A DNA stretch of 36,802 nucleotides from an uncultured Holophagaceae bacterium (GTDB lineage: Bacteria; Acidobacteriota; Holophagae; Holophagales; Holophagaceae), in the NCBI GenBank assembly GCA_903857495.1, contig CAIOFF010000015.1, positions 1-36,802 on the forward strand, read 5' to 3'. Under the pieces are notes generated by a model. That model made no database searches, was not told the DNA's origin, and saw nothing but the letters and a program-made list of their open reading frames with translations. This document shows, piece by piece, positions 1 to 9,044 of this stretch. Each line of letters opens with the position of its first letter. Position 1 is the stretch's first letter. The translations under genes and the position numbers were made by a program.

Positions 1-301
1 CGGACAAAAAAGCTGATGGACCGGTGAGGAACGGTGAGGGCCGGTGAGAAAGAGCCTTAGCTCGTGGCAGTCTCACCGTTCCTCACTGTTCCTCACCGGT
101 TTCCTTTGGATTTATTGCTTTTCTGGCCCTGGCAGCGGGGCCCTGGCAGGGATGAGGAGAACTGGTTTCCCGGGCGCCAACCTCCACGCTAAAACGCGAT
201 GAACCCAAAGAAAAGCCTTGCTCCGCTTTCCTCCGCTCCTCAGCAGTCCTCCGCGCTCATTCAGCCTTTTCGCTTCGGAATCGTGAGGCCCGCTGGGGGC
301 T
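1..301. other. Intergenic region 3' of the efflux pump gene, repeat-rich, no gene seen
   Basis: No credible coding frame is visible. The stretch holds a long palindrome at 20-100 (listed separately), an 11-base direct repeat GGCCCTGGCAG at 125-135 and 139-149, and around 218-260 a pyrimidine-rich run with several imperfect copies of TCCTCCGC. The last resembles one decayed arm of the same class of short-unit repeat elements found elsewhere in this window. The region is downstream of the MFS gene that ends at 302; the gene on its other side lies outside the window. Confidence 0.6.
20..100. repeat. Inverted short-unit repeat element A (ACCGGTGAGG units)
   Basis: Left arm 20-49 and right arm 71-100 are inverted copies that match at 27 of 30 positions by hand alignment. 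Each arm is three imperfect tandem 10-mers of the form RCCGGTGAGR. The 21-base centre carries its own tip hairpin, GAGC-CTTA-GCTC at 52-63. As RNA this would form a stem of about 30 bp. It lies about 200 bases past the stop of the MFS gene. It shares its architecture, though not its unit sequence, with elements B to F. Confidence 0.85.
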
Positions 302-1864
302 TCAGTCGATGGCGACGGGGCCTGCGGACTTGCCCTGGCGCATGAGGAAGAGCAGGGGGAAGAGCAGGAAGCACATGATGCCCATGAACCAGAAGGTGTC
401 CGAGAAGGCCATCATGGCGGACTGCTTGGCCATGGTGCCGTAGACCGCGCCCTGGGCCATGTGGCCGGCATCCACGGGGGAGAGGCCACCGCTGGTGGCG
501 CCCAGCTGCGTGGCCCGATCCAGGAAGCCCTGGTAGGCCGGATTGCCCGGGGCCAGGTTCCCGACCAGGTTGGCCTGATGGAACTGGGAGCGGCGGGACA
601 GCAGCGTCGTGACGATGGCGATGCCCGTGCTGCCGCCGATGTTGCGCACCAGGTTCATGAGGCCCGCGGCGTAGGCGGTCTTGTGCGGCGGGATGTGCTG
701 GAAGGCGAGCACGTTGATGGGGATGAACAGGAAGGCGAAGCCGAGGCTCTGGACCACGCGAGAAGTCATGGCCGTCTGAAAGTCCACCTGCAGGTTGAAG
801 CCCGACATCTGGATGAGACCCAGCCCGCAGACCGTGAAGCCGATGCCGATGAGCCAGCGGGTGTCCACTTTCTTCAGCAGCATCGCCACCACCGGCATCA
901 TGAACATGACCGCCAGGCCGCCCGGACTGAGCACCCAGCCGCTGAGCAGGGCCGTGTAGCCCAGCAGGGTCTGGAGGAAGATGGGCAGCAGCGCCAGGCT
1001 GCCGTAGAGCACGAAGCCCAGGACGAACAGCATGAGGATGGCCACCGCGAAGGTGCGGTCCTTCAGCAGGCGGAGGTCCACGATGGGCCGCTCCTTGCCC
1101 AGCTCGTAGATGACCGCGAAGAGCAGCGCCACCACGGCCACGATGGCGAAGAAGATGATGAAGCCCGAGGAGAACCAGTCCTTCCGCTGGCCTTCATCCA
1201 GCACAATCTCCAGCGAGGCGAGTCCCAGGGTGAGGACGCCGATGCCCAGGTAGTCGAAGCGGGCACCCTCCTTGAGCGAGATGCGGTGGAAAGTCGGCGG
1301 GTCCTTCACGAGGGCGCTGGTGAGGGTGAAGGACAGGATGCCGACCGGAATGTTGATGAGGAAGATCCAGTGCCAGCTGAAGTTGTCCGTGATCCACCCG
1401 CCCAGCACCGGGCCGATGATGGGGGCCAGCACCACGCCCATGCCGTAGACGGCCATGGCGGCGCCGCGCTTCTCGTGCGGGAAGGTCTCCACCAGGATGG
1501 CCTGCGAGATGGGCTGCAGCCCGCCGCCGCCCAGGCCCTGCAGCACCCGGAAGAAGATGAGCCAGCCCAGGGACGGCGCGATGCCGCAGAGGAAGGACGC
1601 CACCGTGAAGACACTCACGCAGGTGAGATAGAACCGCTTGCGCCCCATGAGGCTGGAGAAGTAGCCGCCCAGAGGCAGCACCACTGCGTTGGCCACCAGG
1701 TAGGAGGTCAGCACCCAGGTGGTCTCCTCCACCGTGGCCGACAGGTTCCCCGCGATATGCGGCAGCGCCACGTTCGCCACGCTGGTGTCCAGCACCTCCA
1801 TGAACGTCGCGATCATCACCGTGAGGGCGATGATCCAGGGGTTGATGGCGCGGGTGGAATTCAT
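302..1864 (-). CDS. DHA2-family MFS drug exporter (EmrB/QacA type)
   Basis: A 520-residue inner-membrane proton antiporter predicted to pump drugs or other toxic compounds into a periplasmic adaptor and outer-membrane channel. The length and hydrophobic pattern fit the 14-helix DHA2 family. The helix-1 signature LDTSVANVALP, the loop 2-3 motif around GRKRFYL, and the antiporter motif C (residues around APIIGPVLGGWI) are all present. It is the last gene of a minus-strand set after the TolC-type and HlyD-type genes, the usual partners of an EmrB pump. The start at 1864 gives the standard short cytoplasmic N-terminus, but the Shine-Dalgarno sequence before it is poor. Element B lies only 27 bases upstream, between this gene and the adaptor gene. 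No TetR or MarR regulator is nearby. Substrate unknown. Confidence 0.92.
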   Translation of the reverse strand: MNSTRAINPWIIALTVMIATFMEVLDTSVANVALPHIAGNLSATVEETTWVLTSYLVANAVVLPLGGYFSSLMGRKRFYLTCVSVFTVASFLCGIAPSLGWLIFFRVLQGLGGGGLQPISQAILVETFPHEKRGAAMAVYGMGVVLAPIIGPVLGGWITDNFSWHWIFLINIPVGILSFTLTSALVKDPPTFHRISLKEGARFDYLGIGVLTLGLASLEIVLDEGQRKDWFSSGFIIFFAIVAVVALLFAVIYELGKERPIVDLRLLKDRTFAVAILMLFVLGFVLYGSLALLPIFLQTLLGYTALLSGWVLSPGGLAVMFMMPVVAMLLKKVDTRWLIGIGFTVCGLGLIQMSGFNLQVDFQTAMTSRVVQSLGFAFLFIPINVLAFQHIPPHKTAYAAGLMNLVRNIGGSTGIAIVTTLLSRRSQFHQANLVGNLAPGNPAYQGFLDRATQLGATSGGLSPVDAGHMAQGAVYGTMAKQSAMMAFSDTFWFMGIMCFLLFPLLFLMRQGKSAGPVAID

Positions 1865-1891
1865 GAAAGAGGAGATCCACAGAAAAAGAGC

Positions 1892-2013
1892 AAATTAACC
1901 ACAAAGAACACAAAGGGCACAAAAAGGGAAAAGGCTGTTGGGGTTCTACTTCATCTGGCAGCTATTGATCTCAGGTCTTTCTTTGTGTTCTTTGTGCCCT
2001 TTGTGGTTAATTT
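1892..2013. repeat. Inverted short-unit repeat element B (ACCACAAAG units)
   Basis: Left arm at about 1892-1925 is built of tandem 9-mers ACCACAAAG, AACACAAAG, GGCACAAAA. The right arm at about 1979-2013 is the inverted counterpart, but the two inner units appear in swapped order. Outer ends pair perfectly through AAATTAACCACAAAG. The spacer is about 53 bases. A run of nine T follows the right arm on the plus strand, and a T-rich tract follows the left arm on the minus strand, so it could act as a bidirectional terminator. It nevertheless lies inside the efflux operon, 90 bases after the adaptor stop and 27 bases before the pump start. Confidence 0.85.
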
Positions 2014-2103
2014 TTTTTTCTCATGAGGCATCGATCAGCAAGTTGTTGATTGCCTGCTTCCCTTGTGGCTACCAGGAGCAGTGGTCCCTCTGCGAGCGTG
2101 GTT

Positions 2104-3216
2104 TCATTTCAAGATCACCGTCGCTTCGACGTTCATGCCGGGGCGGAGGACGACCTTGCCGGCTTCGGCGTCGTCGATGCGGATCTTCACCGGGATGCGC
2201 TGGACCACCTTCACGAAGTTGCCCACGGCATTCTCGGGGGGCAGCAGGCTCATGCGCGAGCCGGTGGAGCCGGCGATGGAGTCCACGCGGCCCTTGAGGG
2301 TGCTGCCAGTCATGTCCACCTTGATCTCGACCTCCTGGCCGGGCCGCATGCGGGCGATCTGAGTCTCCTTGAAGTTGGCCGTGACCCAGGTGCGGTGCAG
2401 GGGGATAAGCGTCAGCAGGCCCTGACCCGGCTGGATGGTCTGGCCCTGCTCCACGAAGCGGCGGGTCACCACGCCTTCCACCGGCGCGAGGATCTTGGTG
2501 TAGCTCAGCTGCAGCTCGAGGCCGTCCTGGTTCGCGCGGGCCGCGTCCACCTGGGCCAGGGCCGAGGTCAGCCGCGCCTCGGCGGCGCTCACAGCGACCT
2601 TGCGGATGTCCGCTTCCCGCTGGAGGGAGGCCAGCCGCTGCTGGGCGGCGCGCCACTCGCCATCGGCTACGTCGGCCTGGGTGCGGGTGCCGTCGAACTG
2701 CTGGGCGGAGATCTCCTCCCGCTCGGCCAGCGGCTTCATGCGCTGGACATCCATCCTGGCCTTGTCGAGGCTGGCCTTCCGGGCATCGAGGTTGGCCTTG
2801 GCGGTCTCCTGATCCGAGCCCCGGGCCTGCTGGAAGGCCACCTTGCCGCGCTCCAGCTCGGCCTTGGCGCCCTCGACCTGGGCCTTGGCCTGGGCCAGAG
2901 CGGCCTTGGCCTGGTCCAGGCGGGCCTGGATGTCGCGGGGATCGATGGCCACCAGGGGGTCGCCGGCCTTCACGGCTTGGTTGTCCTCCACCAGCACCCT
3001 CTCCACGCTGCCGTAGACGCGGCTGGATACCGGCACCAGGTGACCGTCCACCTGGGCGTCGTCGGTGCTCACGTGGTTGCGATTCACGAACCACACGCCG
3101 CCCAGCAGCAGCAGGGCGATGGGGGTTCCGATCATCAGCATCCGCATCGCCTTGGAGGTGCTGGGGGCGGCGGAGGCCTCCGCACTGACGGGCTGGCTGG
3201 CGGGATCTTGGCTCAT
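2104..3216 (-). CDS. HlyD/EmrA-type membrane fusion adaptor of the efflux pump
   Basis: A 370-residue periplasmic adaptor that links the inner-membrane MFS pump to the outer-membrane channel. A short cytoplasmic tail is followed by one membrane anchor (IALLLLGGVWFV, roughly residues 30-42), the STDDAQVDGHLVPVS beta segment typical of EmrA, a lipoyl-like half, a long Ala/Gln/Lys/Glu-rich coiled-coil hairpin (about residues 90-210), the second lipoyl half (YTKILAPVEGVV) and a beta-barrel domain. I place the start at 3216 rather than at an in-frame ATG 12 bases upstream, because GGAG lies six bases before the 3216 codon. It lies 52 bases downstream of the TolC-type gene. Family assignment is firm; the transported substrate is not deducible. 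Confidence 0.92.
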   Translation of the reverse strand: MSQDPASQPVSAEASAAPSTSKAMRMLMIGTPIALLLLGGVWFVNRNHVSTDDAQVDGHLVPVSSRVYGSVERVLVEDNQAVKAGDPLVAIDPRDIQARLDQAKAALAQAKAQVEGAKAELERGKVAFQQARGSDQETAKANLDARKASLDKARMDVQRMKPLAEREEISAQQFDGTRTQADVADGEWRAAQQRLASLQREADIRKVAVSAAEARLTSALAQVDAARANQDGLELQLSYTKILAPVEGVVTRRFVEQGQTIQPGQGLLTLIPLHRTWVTANFKETQIARMRPGQEVEIKVDMTGSTLKGRVDSIAGSTGSRMSLLPPENAVGNFVKVVQRIPVKIRIDDAEAGKVVLRPGMNVEATVILK

Positions 3217-3268
3217 GGGAGTCTCCATCGGCGGGCGTCTTCAGGAATCGGGTGGGGCAGGTGCGGAC

Positions 3269-4648
3269 TCAGCGGGAGGGGCCCTGGAGTTGGAACTGGC
3301 TCTCGAGCTGGCCGGTGGCGCGGGCCAGGTCCGCCCGGGCCTGGTTCAGGCGGTAGAGGGCGCTGATCTGGTTGTCGGTGGCGCGGGCCAGCTCGTCCTG
3401 GGCGTTGATCACTTCGATGTTGCTGCTGACGCCGGCCTCGAAGCGGTGCCGCGCCTGGCTGAGCGCCTCGGTGGACAGGCTCACGGCGAGGTTGCCCACC
3501 TGCACCTCACTGGCGGCGGCCTCCTGCTCGGCCTGGGCCACCTGGACCTCGAAGCCCACCTGGGCGCGGACCTCGCGCCGGGCGTCCTGGACGCGGTCCA
3601 GCTCGGACATGGCGCGGGAGATGCGGGAGCTCACGAGACCGCCGGTGAAGAGCGGCACGCGGACGCCCAGGGTCAGCTGGTAGGTGGTGGCCCAGGGCTG
3701 GGACTGGAGCCCTGTGGTGCTGTACGCACCGGTGGCGACCAGGGTGGGCAGGCGCAGGCCCTGGGCGGCCTGGCGCAGGTTCTCGGCGATCTGCTCCCGG
3801 GCCTCCAGCACGGCCAGCTCTGGCCGCTGGGCCAGGCCCGCCTGGTAGGCCTCCGGGAAGCCGATCTGGGGCAGCACCGGCGCCGCGAGGGTGTCCAGCA
3901 GCTCGATGCGCGTCGTGGGCTCCAGGTCCAGCAGGCGGCCCAGGCCCGCGAGCGAGGTGAGGCGCTGGGTCTGGGCCTGGATCAGCCGCTGCTTCTCGGT
4001 CTGCAGCTGGAGCTGGGCGCGCAGGGTGTCGAGCTTCGTGCCCACGCCCTGCTTCTGCTGGTTCTCGGCCAGCTGGGCCAGGGCTCCGGCCAGCTCCACG
4101 CGGGACTCGCCGGCCTTCACCGAAGCCTGGGCGCGCAGGGTCCGGAGGTACTGGCCCACCACCAGGGCGGCCACTTCCTCACGCACGGCGCGGTTCTGGG
4201 CCTTGGCTGACGCCTCGCCGTACTGGGCGGCCCGCCACTTCTTCCAGAGGCTCAGGTCGAACAGGGACACGTGGGCTTCGAGTCCCACCTGGCCCCAGTT
4301 GAAGGGGCCGACAACCTCGGGGCCGTGGGGGGTCGGGATGCCGATGAAGGCGTCCAGGTTGTTCTTGGCCCGCTGGCCCAGGGCCTGGGCGGCGACGGTG
4401 GGCATGAGGGAGGCGGCGGCGGCGCGGCGGTCGTCGCCGCTCTCGGCGATGGCCAGCAGGGACAGGTGGACGCGGGGATTCTGGTCCAGGGCCCGGCGTA
4501 ATGCCTGGGCCAGGGTGAGCTGCACGGTCTTGGGGGCCGCAGGGGCTTGGGCAAGGCCGGGACCGGCGGTGGCCAGGGTCACGAGGGCCAGGGCGGTGCC
4601 GCGAAGCGTGCGGGTCGCGCCGGGAACTCGGGAGAAGCAGCAGACCAT
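3269..4648 (-). CDS. TolC-family outer-membrane efflux channel
   Basis: A 459-residue exported protein of the outer-membrane efflux family, expected to trimerise into the exit duct for the adjacent HlyD-MFS pair. The N-terminus is a basic stretch then a hydrophobic core ending in GLAQ-A, a plausible signal peptide. The mature part has two repeats of long Ala/Gln/Arg-rich helices (LTLAQALRRALDQNPRV at the start, RVPLFTGGLVSSRI in the second half), the usual OEP signature. The frame stays open upstream, but the ATG at 4648 is preceded by GGAGG with five-base spacing and gives the signal peptide directly, so I reject the longer forms. First gene of the efflux operon. No N-terminal lipobox is apparent. 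Confidence 0.9.
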   Translation of the reverse strand: MVCCFSRVPGATRTLRGTALALVTLATAGPGLAQAPAAPKTVQLTLAQALRRALDQNPRVHLSLLAIAESGDDRRAAAASLMPTVAAQALGQRAKNNLDAFIGIPTPHGPEVVGPFNWGQVGLEAHVSLFDLSLWKKWRAAQYGEASAKAQNRAVREEVAALVVGQYLRTLRAQASVKAGESRVELAGALAQLAENQQKQGVGTKLDTLRAQLQLQTEKQRLIQAQTQRLTSLAGLGRLLDLEPTTRIELLDTLAAPVLPQIGFPEAYQAGLAQRPELAVLEAREQIAENLRQAAQGLRLPTLVATGAYSTTGLQSQPWATTYQLTLGVRVPLFTGGLVSSRISRAMSELDRVQDARREVRAQVGFEVQVAQAEQEAAASEVQVGNLAVSLSTEALSQARHRFEAGVSSNIEVINAQDELARATDNQISALYRLNQARADLARATGQLESQFQLQGPSR

Positions 4649-4955
4649 GAAGACCTCCATCCCGCCGCTTTGCCGAGGCACCCAGACCATGGGGTGGCCT
4701 TGCGCAGACAGTGGTCGATCGCGGGCCGCCATTCGACGCCGGACCGGAGGTTCAGTTTACGCATTCTGGAGGGCTAGCTCGTCAGCATTCAGTGAAGTTT
4801 CTGTCTGTCGGTCGGGTTGTTCCGAGCAAGATAGGGGCGCTTAGGCGGGGTTTTCGTATGGGTTGGGCGGGGTCTGGAATTGACGGCCGCCTCCCCTTTT
4901 CTGGCATCGTGATGCTGCCGGGCCTTTCCACGGCACATCCCTTCCGGAGCGCCCC
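4649..4955. promoter_or_regulatory. Divergent promoter region between efflux operon and exported hydrolase
   Basis: No gene is credible here. The region must hold promoters for the minus-strand efflux operon and the plus-strand hydrolase. A TTGACG hexamer at 4880-4885 could be a -35 for the hydrolase, but no good -10 lies at 16-18 bases. GCATTC occurs twice (4761-4766 and 4785-4790), 24 bases apart, next to a small palindrome TTCAGTGAA. These are weak candidates for an operator; no regulator gene adjoins them. Confidence 0.35.
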
Positions 4956-6275
4956 ATGCTACGCCCCCTCGCTGCCCAGATCCTCGTCCTCGCGTCCCTG
5001 TCTGCCCAGCCTGCCCCCTCGTTGGCGGGCTACTGGGAGGGGGTCATCCAGATTCCGGGGACGGAGATGAAGATCCAGGTGACTCTGGAAGGCAGCGGTG
5101 CGGTCTGGTCGGGTCGCATCTCCATCCCGCCCCAGGGCGCCAAGGATCTGGCCCTGGGCGACGTCAAGGTGGCGGGCGACGCGGTGTCCTTCGCCATGCC
5201 CGGGATTCCCGGCAGCCCGAAGTTCAGTGGCCAACTGGGCAAGGCCGGGCGCATCGAGGGGATGTTCAGCCAGGGCGGCCAGGTCTTCCCCTTCGGGCTG
5301 GCCCGGGTCGGCGCCGCTGCCCCGGTGGCAGTCGCCGCGCCCAAGCCGGATCCCCAGGACCGGGAGCTCGGCTTCCCTGGTTTCAACGCCTTCCCCCTGA
5401 AGGGCAGTGTCCGGGCGGGTGGCGCGCACCCATACTTCGCCGTGATGGTGGCTGGCTCCGGACCCACGGACCGCGACTGGTCGAACCCGCTCATCAATGT
5501 GCCCAGCCACGGCGGCCGCGACTTCGCGGCCTGGCTGCAGGGCCAGGGCCTGGGCAGTCTGCGCTACGACAAGCGCTTCATCGGCTCCCGGGATGCCAAG
5601 CTCGACATCTCCCTCGACGCCCAGGTCGGCGACATCAAGGCGGCTCTGAAGGCGGCGCGGCTGCTGCCCGAAGCCAAGGGGAAGCGGCTGCTGCTGGTGG
5701 GTCACAGCGAGGGCTCCCTGCTGTCGCTGCTGGCGGCGGGCGAGGCGGACGCGGCGCTGCTGCTGGCCATGCCCGGCGCCAGCATGGGCAAGCTCATCGT
5801 CCTCCAGGTGAAGAACCAGCTGGACGGGGCCGGTGCCCCCGAGGACTTCAAGAAGCAGAACCTCGCCTACCTGGAGGGCGTGCTGGAGGCCATCCGCGGG
5901 GACAAGGAGCCGCCCGCTGCGGCAGAAGGCATTGCCCAGGGCATCGTGAACCTCGCGAAATCCCTGACCCGGCCCGAGACCCGCGGGTTCGTCCGCGCCA
6001 CCATGGACCTGGATCCCTGGGGCTCGGCCCAGCGGCTCGCTGTGCCCTGCGCCGTGGTGTGGGGCGAGCGCGACATCCAGACCTGGAAACCCGCTGCCGT
6101 GCCCCCGGAGTTCAAGGGCACCGTGCTCCAGATCCCTGAGGCCAACCACCTCTTCAAGCGCGAGACCCGCGACAAGGCCAGCCTCGCCGGCCCCGCCGCC
6201 CTGACTACCTACGGCGACAGCACCCCCCTCGCCGACCTGAGCCCCCTGGCCGCGTGGCTGAAGACGCTCAAGTAG
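4956..6275 (+). CDS. Exported alpha/beta hydrolase
   Basis: A 439-residue serine hydrolase with a hydrophobic N-terminal leader (about residues 1-22), so probably periplasmic or outer-surface. Residues 25-115 form a beta-rich domain starting AGYWEGVIQIPG, of a kind often seen before an alpha/beta hydrolase core. The core has the nucleophile elbow GHSEG with Ser251, an acid in the loop GERD (Asp373) and a histidine in EANHLF (His398), completing a triad. Start chosen at 4956, with GGAG six bases upstream. Substrate is unknown; an esterase or acyl-peptide type activity is possible. It is separated by 70 bases from fabG and may or may not share a transcript. Confidence 0.85.
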   Translation: MLRPLAAQILVLASLSAQPAPSLAGYWEGVIQIPGTEMKIQVTLEGSGAVWSGRISIPPQGAKDLALGDVKVAGDAVSFAMPGIPGSPKFSGQLGKAGRIEGMFSQGGQVFPFGLARVGAAAPVAVAAPKPDPQDRELGFPGFNAFPLKGSVRAGGAHPYFAVMVAGSGPTDRDWSNPLINVPSHGGRDFAAWLQGQGLGSLRYDKRFIGSRDAKLDISLDAQVGDIKAALKAARLLPEAKGKRLLLVGHSEGSLLSLLAAGEADAALLLAMPGASMGKLIVLQVKNQLDGAGAPEDFKKQNLAYLEGVLEAIRGDKEPPAAAEGIAQGIVNLAKSLTRPETRGFVRATMDLDPWGSAQRLAVPCAVVWGERDIQTWKPAAVPPEFKGTVLQIPEANHLFKRETRDKASLAGPAALTTYGDSTPLADLSPLAAWLKTLK

Positions 6276-6345
6276 CGCAGGCGGGCTTCAAGCGGCTCAC
6301 CGCGTCGCCCTTGTTATGCTGGTCGTTCATCCCTCTGGAGGCCCC

Positions 6346-7092
6346 ATGTTCCGTCTTGATGGCAAGGTCGCACTGGTCACCGGCGCCAGCCAGGGCATCG
6401 GCGAAGCCATCGCGAAGCGGCTGGCGGCGCAGGGCGCCACGGTGGTCTGCGCGGCGCGGACGCTGACCAAGCTGCAGCAGGTGGCGGACGCCATCGTCGA
6501 GGCGGGCGGGAAGGCGGATGTGCTCGAGGCGGACCTCGGCGACAGCGCCTCCGTGCGAGCCGCGATTGCCACCACCCTCGAGCGGCACGGGGCCCTCCAC
6601 ATCCTGGTGAACAACGCCGGCATCACCCGCGACAAGCTGCTCATCCAGATGAAGGAAGAGGACTGGGACGCGGTGCTGGACACGAACCTCAAGGGCGCCT
6701 GGACGGCCATCCAGGCCGCGACGAAGCCCATGATGAAGCAGCGCTGGGGCCGGATCATCAACATCGCCTCGGTGGTGGGCCAGATGGGCAACCCGGGTCA
6801 GGCGAACTACGTGGCCGCCAAGGCGGGGCTCATCGGCCTCACCAAGTCCGTGGCGCGGGAGCTGGCCAGCCGCAACGTCACCGCCAACGCGGTCACGCCG
6901 GGCTACATCGAGACCGCCATGACCGCGGGCCTCTCGGGCGACGTGAAGGCCGCCTTCACCCAGCAGATCCCCCTGGGTCGCATGGGCACCCCCGAAGACA
7001 TCGCCGCCGCCGTGGTCTTCCTCGCCAGCGACGAGGCCAGCTACGTCACCGGCCAGGTCTTGAGCGTCAACGGCGGGCTGTTGATGGCCTAG
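6346..7092 (+). CDS. 3-oxoacyl-ACP reductase (FabG-type SDR)
   Basis: A 248-residue cytosolic short-chain dehydrogenase/reductase that, by family, reduces 3-oxoacyl-ACP with NADPH in fatty-acid elongation. It has the Rossmann glycine motif TGASQGIG (residues 12-19), NNAG (89-92), and the catalytic set Ser142, Tyr155, Lys159 in YVAAK. It ends with the VTGQVLSVNGGLLMA segment typical of FabG. I use the ATG at 6346, preceded by GGAGG with four-base spacing; an in-frame ATG at 6316 lacks a ribosome site and would add an atypical ten-residue extension. A TATGCT hexamer at 6315-6320 could be a -10, without a matching -35. The next gene begins 10 bases downstream. No other fab genes are near, so a special-purpose reductase is also possible. 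Confidence 0.93.
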   Translation: MFRLDGKVALVTGASQGIGEAIAKRLAAQGATVVCAARTLTKLQQVADAIVEAGGKADVLEADLGDSASVRAAIATTLERHGALHILVNNAGITRDKLLIQMKEEDWDAVLDTNLKGAWTAIQAATKPMMKQRWGRIINIASVVGQMGNPGQANYVAAKAGLIGLTKSVARELASRNVTANAVTPGYIETAMTAGLSGDVKAAFTQQIPLGRMGTPEDIAAAVVFLASDEASYVTGQVLSVNGGLLMA

Positions 7093-7102
7093 GACCCAAA
7101 CC

Positions 7103-9043
7103 GTGGCCCTTTCCACTCTACTGACCGGATGGCCGGAGCGCCTCCGCAGCCTCTGGGCCTCCTTCCGGTTCAAGCGGGACCTGCCTTGGCTCCTTCTGGT
7201 GATGGGCCTGCTCTTCTGGGTTTTTGATTCCCAGGGCCGTTCCAACGCCCTCTTCTGGATCGGGGGACTGGTTCTCGTCGGGCGCGGACTGCGCTGGGTC
7301 TGGGACCGCCTGCTCTTCAAGGTCTCGCGCCGGCTCTGGATCATTCTCCTTCTGATGTCGGTCCTCCCCATGCTCACCCTGGGCCTGATCCTATTGTCCT
7401 TCGCCTGGTTGGGCCTGGGTGCCCAGGTGAGCCGGTCCACCCAGCAGACCCTCACTGCCTGGGAGGAGGCCCTCCGGACCGCCAACACCGCCCCAACGGA
7501 TGCGGCCGCGCTGCAGATGCTGAAGACCTACGGCGGCACCTGGGTGGAGCGCACGGGTACCCTGCCGGCGGGGGTCGATGAAAGATTCGTGGGCATGGTC
7601 TGGGCCGACCCCGGGGAGGGCACTTCTGGCCAAGGTAGGAAGGAGACCTACCTGAGAGCGGTCCGCAAGGTTCCGGGTGGCTATCGCCTGCTTTCGCTCG
7701 GCCTGGACGTGCTCGGCGATCGGGTCCAATCCCTGTCGGGCGGTCAGGTCGCCTTCCGCCTCTCCTCCCTGCGGGGGGAGGATACCCACGGAGATACGGT
7801 GCGGATCAAGGTTTCGGGGCAGACTCCATCGACGGAGCCCATCCTCGCCGGGAAGGCCGAGACGCTGGCCCAGTGGAGCAAGGGGCAGCCGCTGCAGGGC
7901 TCAGGGCTCAACGCGCCATTCCCTCTTCCGCCGCTGGCGTTCCCCATCTGCGACTGGGCCACGGGTCAGGCCCTGGTCCTCACCGCCAGGCCGCAGTCCA
8001 ATCTCTACGCGCTCTTCGCCGGCTACCGGAGTGCGGAGCGCCAAGTGCTGTCCGAAGGGGCCGTGACCGCCATGGTCGTGGTTGGTCTCATCCTGTCGGT
8101 TCTGATCCTGATGCAGGCAGGGGCGACGCTTCTGGGCCTGCGTCTAGCCTGGACCCTCGGCCGCGCCGTAAATGCTCTCCATGGTGGAGTGCGCCGCCTC
8201 AGTCTTGGCGACTTCGCTACCCGCATTGCCCCCCGAGGCCGCGATCAGGTGGCGCAGCTCTCCATGGCCTTCAACGAGATGGCCTTGCGGATCCAGATCG
8301 CCCAGACCGAACGGGAAGGGCATCTTCGGATGGAGGAGGAACTGCGCGTCGCCCGGGAAGTGCAGATGCGCCTGCTGCCAGATCTGGAATCCCTCCGCCT
8401 GCCCTCGGTGCGGGCGATCATCCTGCCCGCCCGCGAGGTGGCAGGGGACTACTACGACGTGTTCCCCTTGCCGGATGGCGGACTGGCCTTCCTCATCGCG
8501 GACGTCAGCGGCAAAGGCACCAGCGCGGCGTTTTACGCGGCCGAGACGAAAGGGGTCTTGTCTGCCCTGGACAAGCAGGCCCTGGATCCGGTGGAAGTGG
8601 CTGATCGCCTGAACTCGATCTGGTGCGAAGGGCATGGCCGTAAACTCTTCCTCACGCTGGCCTACGGAACCTTCCACCCCAGGACCGGAAGCTACCGGTT
8701 CGTCCGGGCGGGTCATCCCGCCGCCTTCCTGCGGTGCGGGGACGGTCAGGTGAGACGCCTCTGCCCTAAGGGCATGGGCGTGGGGCTCAGCGCCAGCCGG
8801 TTCCGGGCGGCGCTGGAACTCTGCGAGGGAACCTTGGCAACCGGCGACAGCCTGCACTTCTTCACGGACGGCCTGTCGGAGGCTCAGGCCCCCGATGAGA
8901 GCTTCTATGGGGAGGAGCGTCTGGCGGCGCTACTCGGCCGGCCCAGCGAGGACCTCCAAGCCGCCATCCTGGCCGATGTGGTGGCCTTCACCCAGGGCCG
9001 CCCCCTGGCCGATGATCTGACCCTGCTCAGCCTCAGTCGCTGA
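7103..9043 (+). CDS. Membrane-bound SpoIIE-type PP2C serine phosphatase with HAMP domain
   Basis: A 646-residue signalling protein read from a GTG codon at 7103 with AGGA eight bases before it. Hydrophobic helices lie at about 28-41, 48-62 and 78-104, an extracytoplasmic sensor region at about 105-315, another helix at about 318-347, then a HAMP segment (about 345-400) and a coiled linker. The C-terminal 220 residues are a SpoIIE/RsbU-type PP2C domain with GDYYD (448-452), ADVSGKG (466-472), FTDGLSE (587-593) and the final metal motif DDLTLL (637-642). By family it dephosphorylates phosphoserine on an anti-sigma antagonist or similar partner; no such partner is encoded here. It is just 10 bases from fabG and converges on a Ser/Thr kinase gene with one base between the stops. 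Confidence 0.92.
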   Translation: MALSTLLTGWPERLRSLWASFRFKRDLPWLLLVMGLLFWVFDSQGRSNALFWIGGLVLVGRGLRWVWDRLLFKVSRRLWIILLLMSVLPMLTLGLILLSFAWLGLGAQVSRSTQQTLTAWEEALRTANTAPTDAAALQMLKTYGGTWVERTGTLPAGVDERFVGMVWADPGEGTSGQGRKETYLRAVRKVPGGYRLLSLGLDVLGDRVQSLSGGQVAFRLSSLRGEDTHGDTVRIKVSGQTPSTEPILAGKAETLAQWSKGQPLQGSGLNAPFPLPPLAFPICDWATGQALVLTARPQSNLYALFAGYRSAERQVLSEGAVTAMVVVGLILSVLILMQAGATLLGLRLAWTLGRAVNALHGGVRRLSLGDFATRIAPRGRDQVAQLSMAFNEMALRIQIAQTEREGHLRMEEELRVAREVQMRLLPDLESLRLPSVRAIILPAREVAGDYYDVFPLPDGGLAFLIADVSGKGTSAAFYAAETKGVLSALDKQALDPVEVADRLNSIWCEGHGRKLFLTLAYGTFHPRTGSYRFVRAGHPAAFLRCGDGQVRRLCPKGMGVGLSASRFRAALELCEGTLATGDSLHFFTDGLSEAQAPDESFYGEERLAALLGRPSEDLQAAILADVVAFTQGRPLADDLTLLSLSR

Positions 9044-9044
9044 A

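Noticed and set aside
461-2026. Plus-strand open frame of 521 codons opposite the MFS gene
   Set aside because: His/Asp/Gln-rich composition typical of antisense frames in G+C-rich genes, and it ends in Phe/Val runs encoded by repeat element B. The opposite strand encodes a clear DHA2 transporter.
4880-4916. TTGACG plus downstream GATGCT as a vegetative promoter for the exported hydrolase
   Set aside because: Spacing is 25 bases, too long for a sigma-70 type promoter; TTGACG is mentioned only as a weak -35 candidate.
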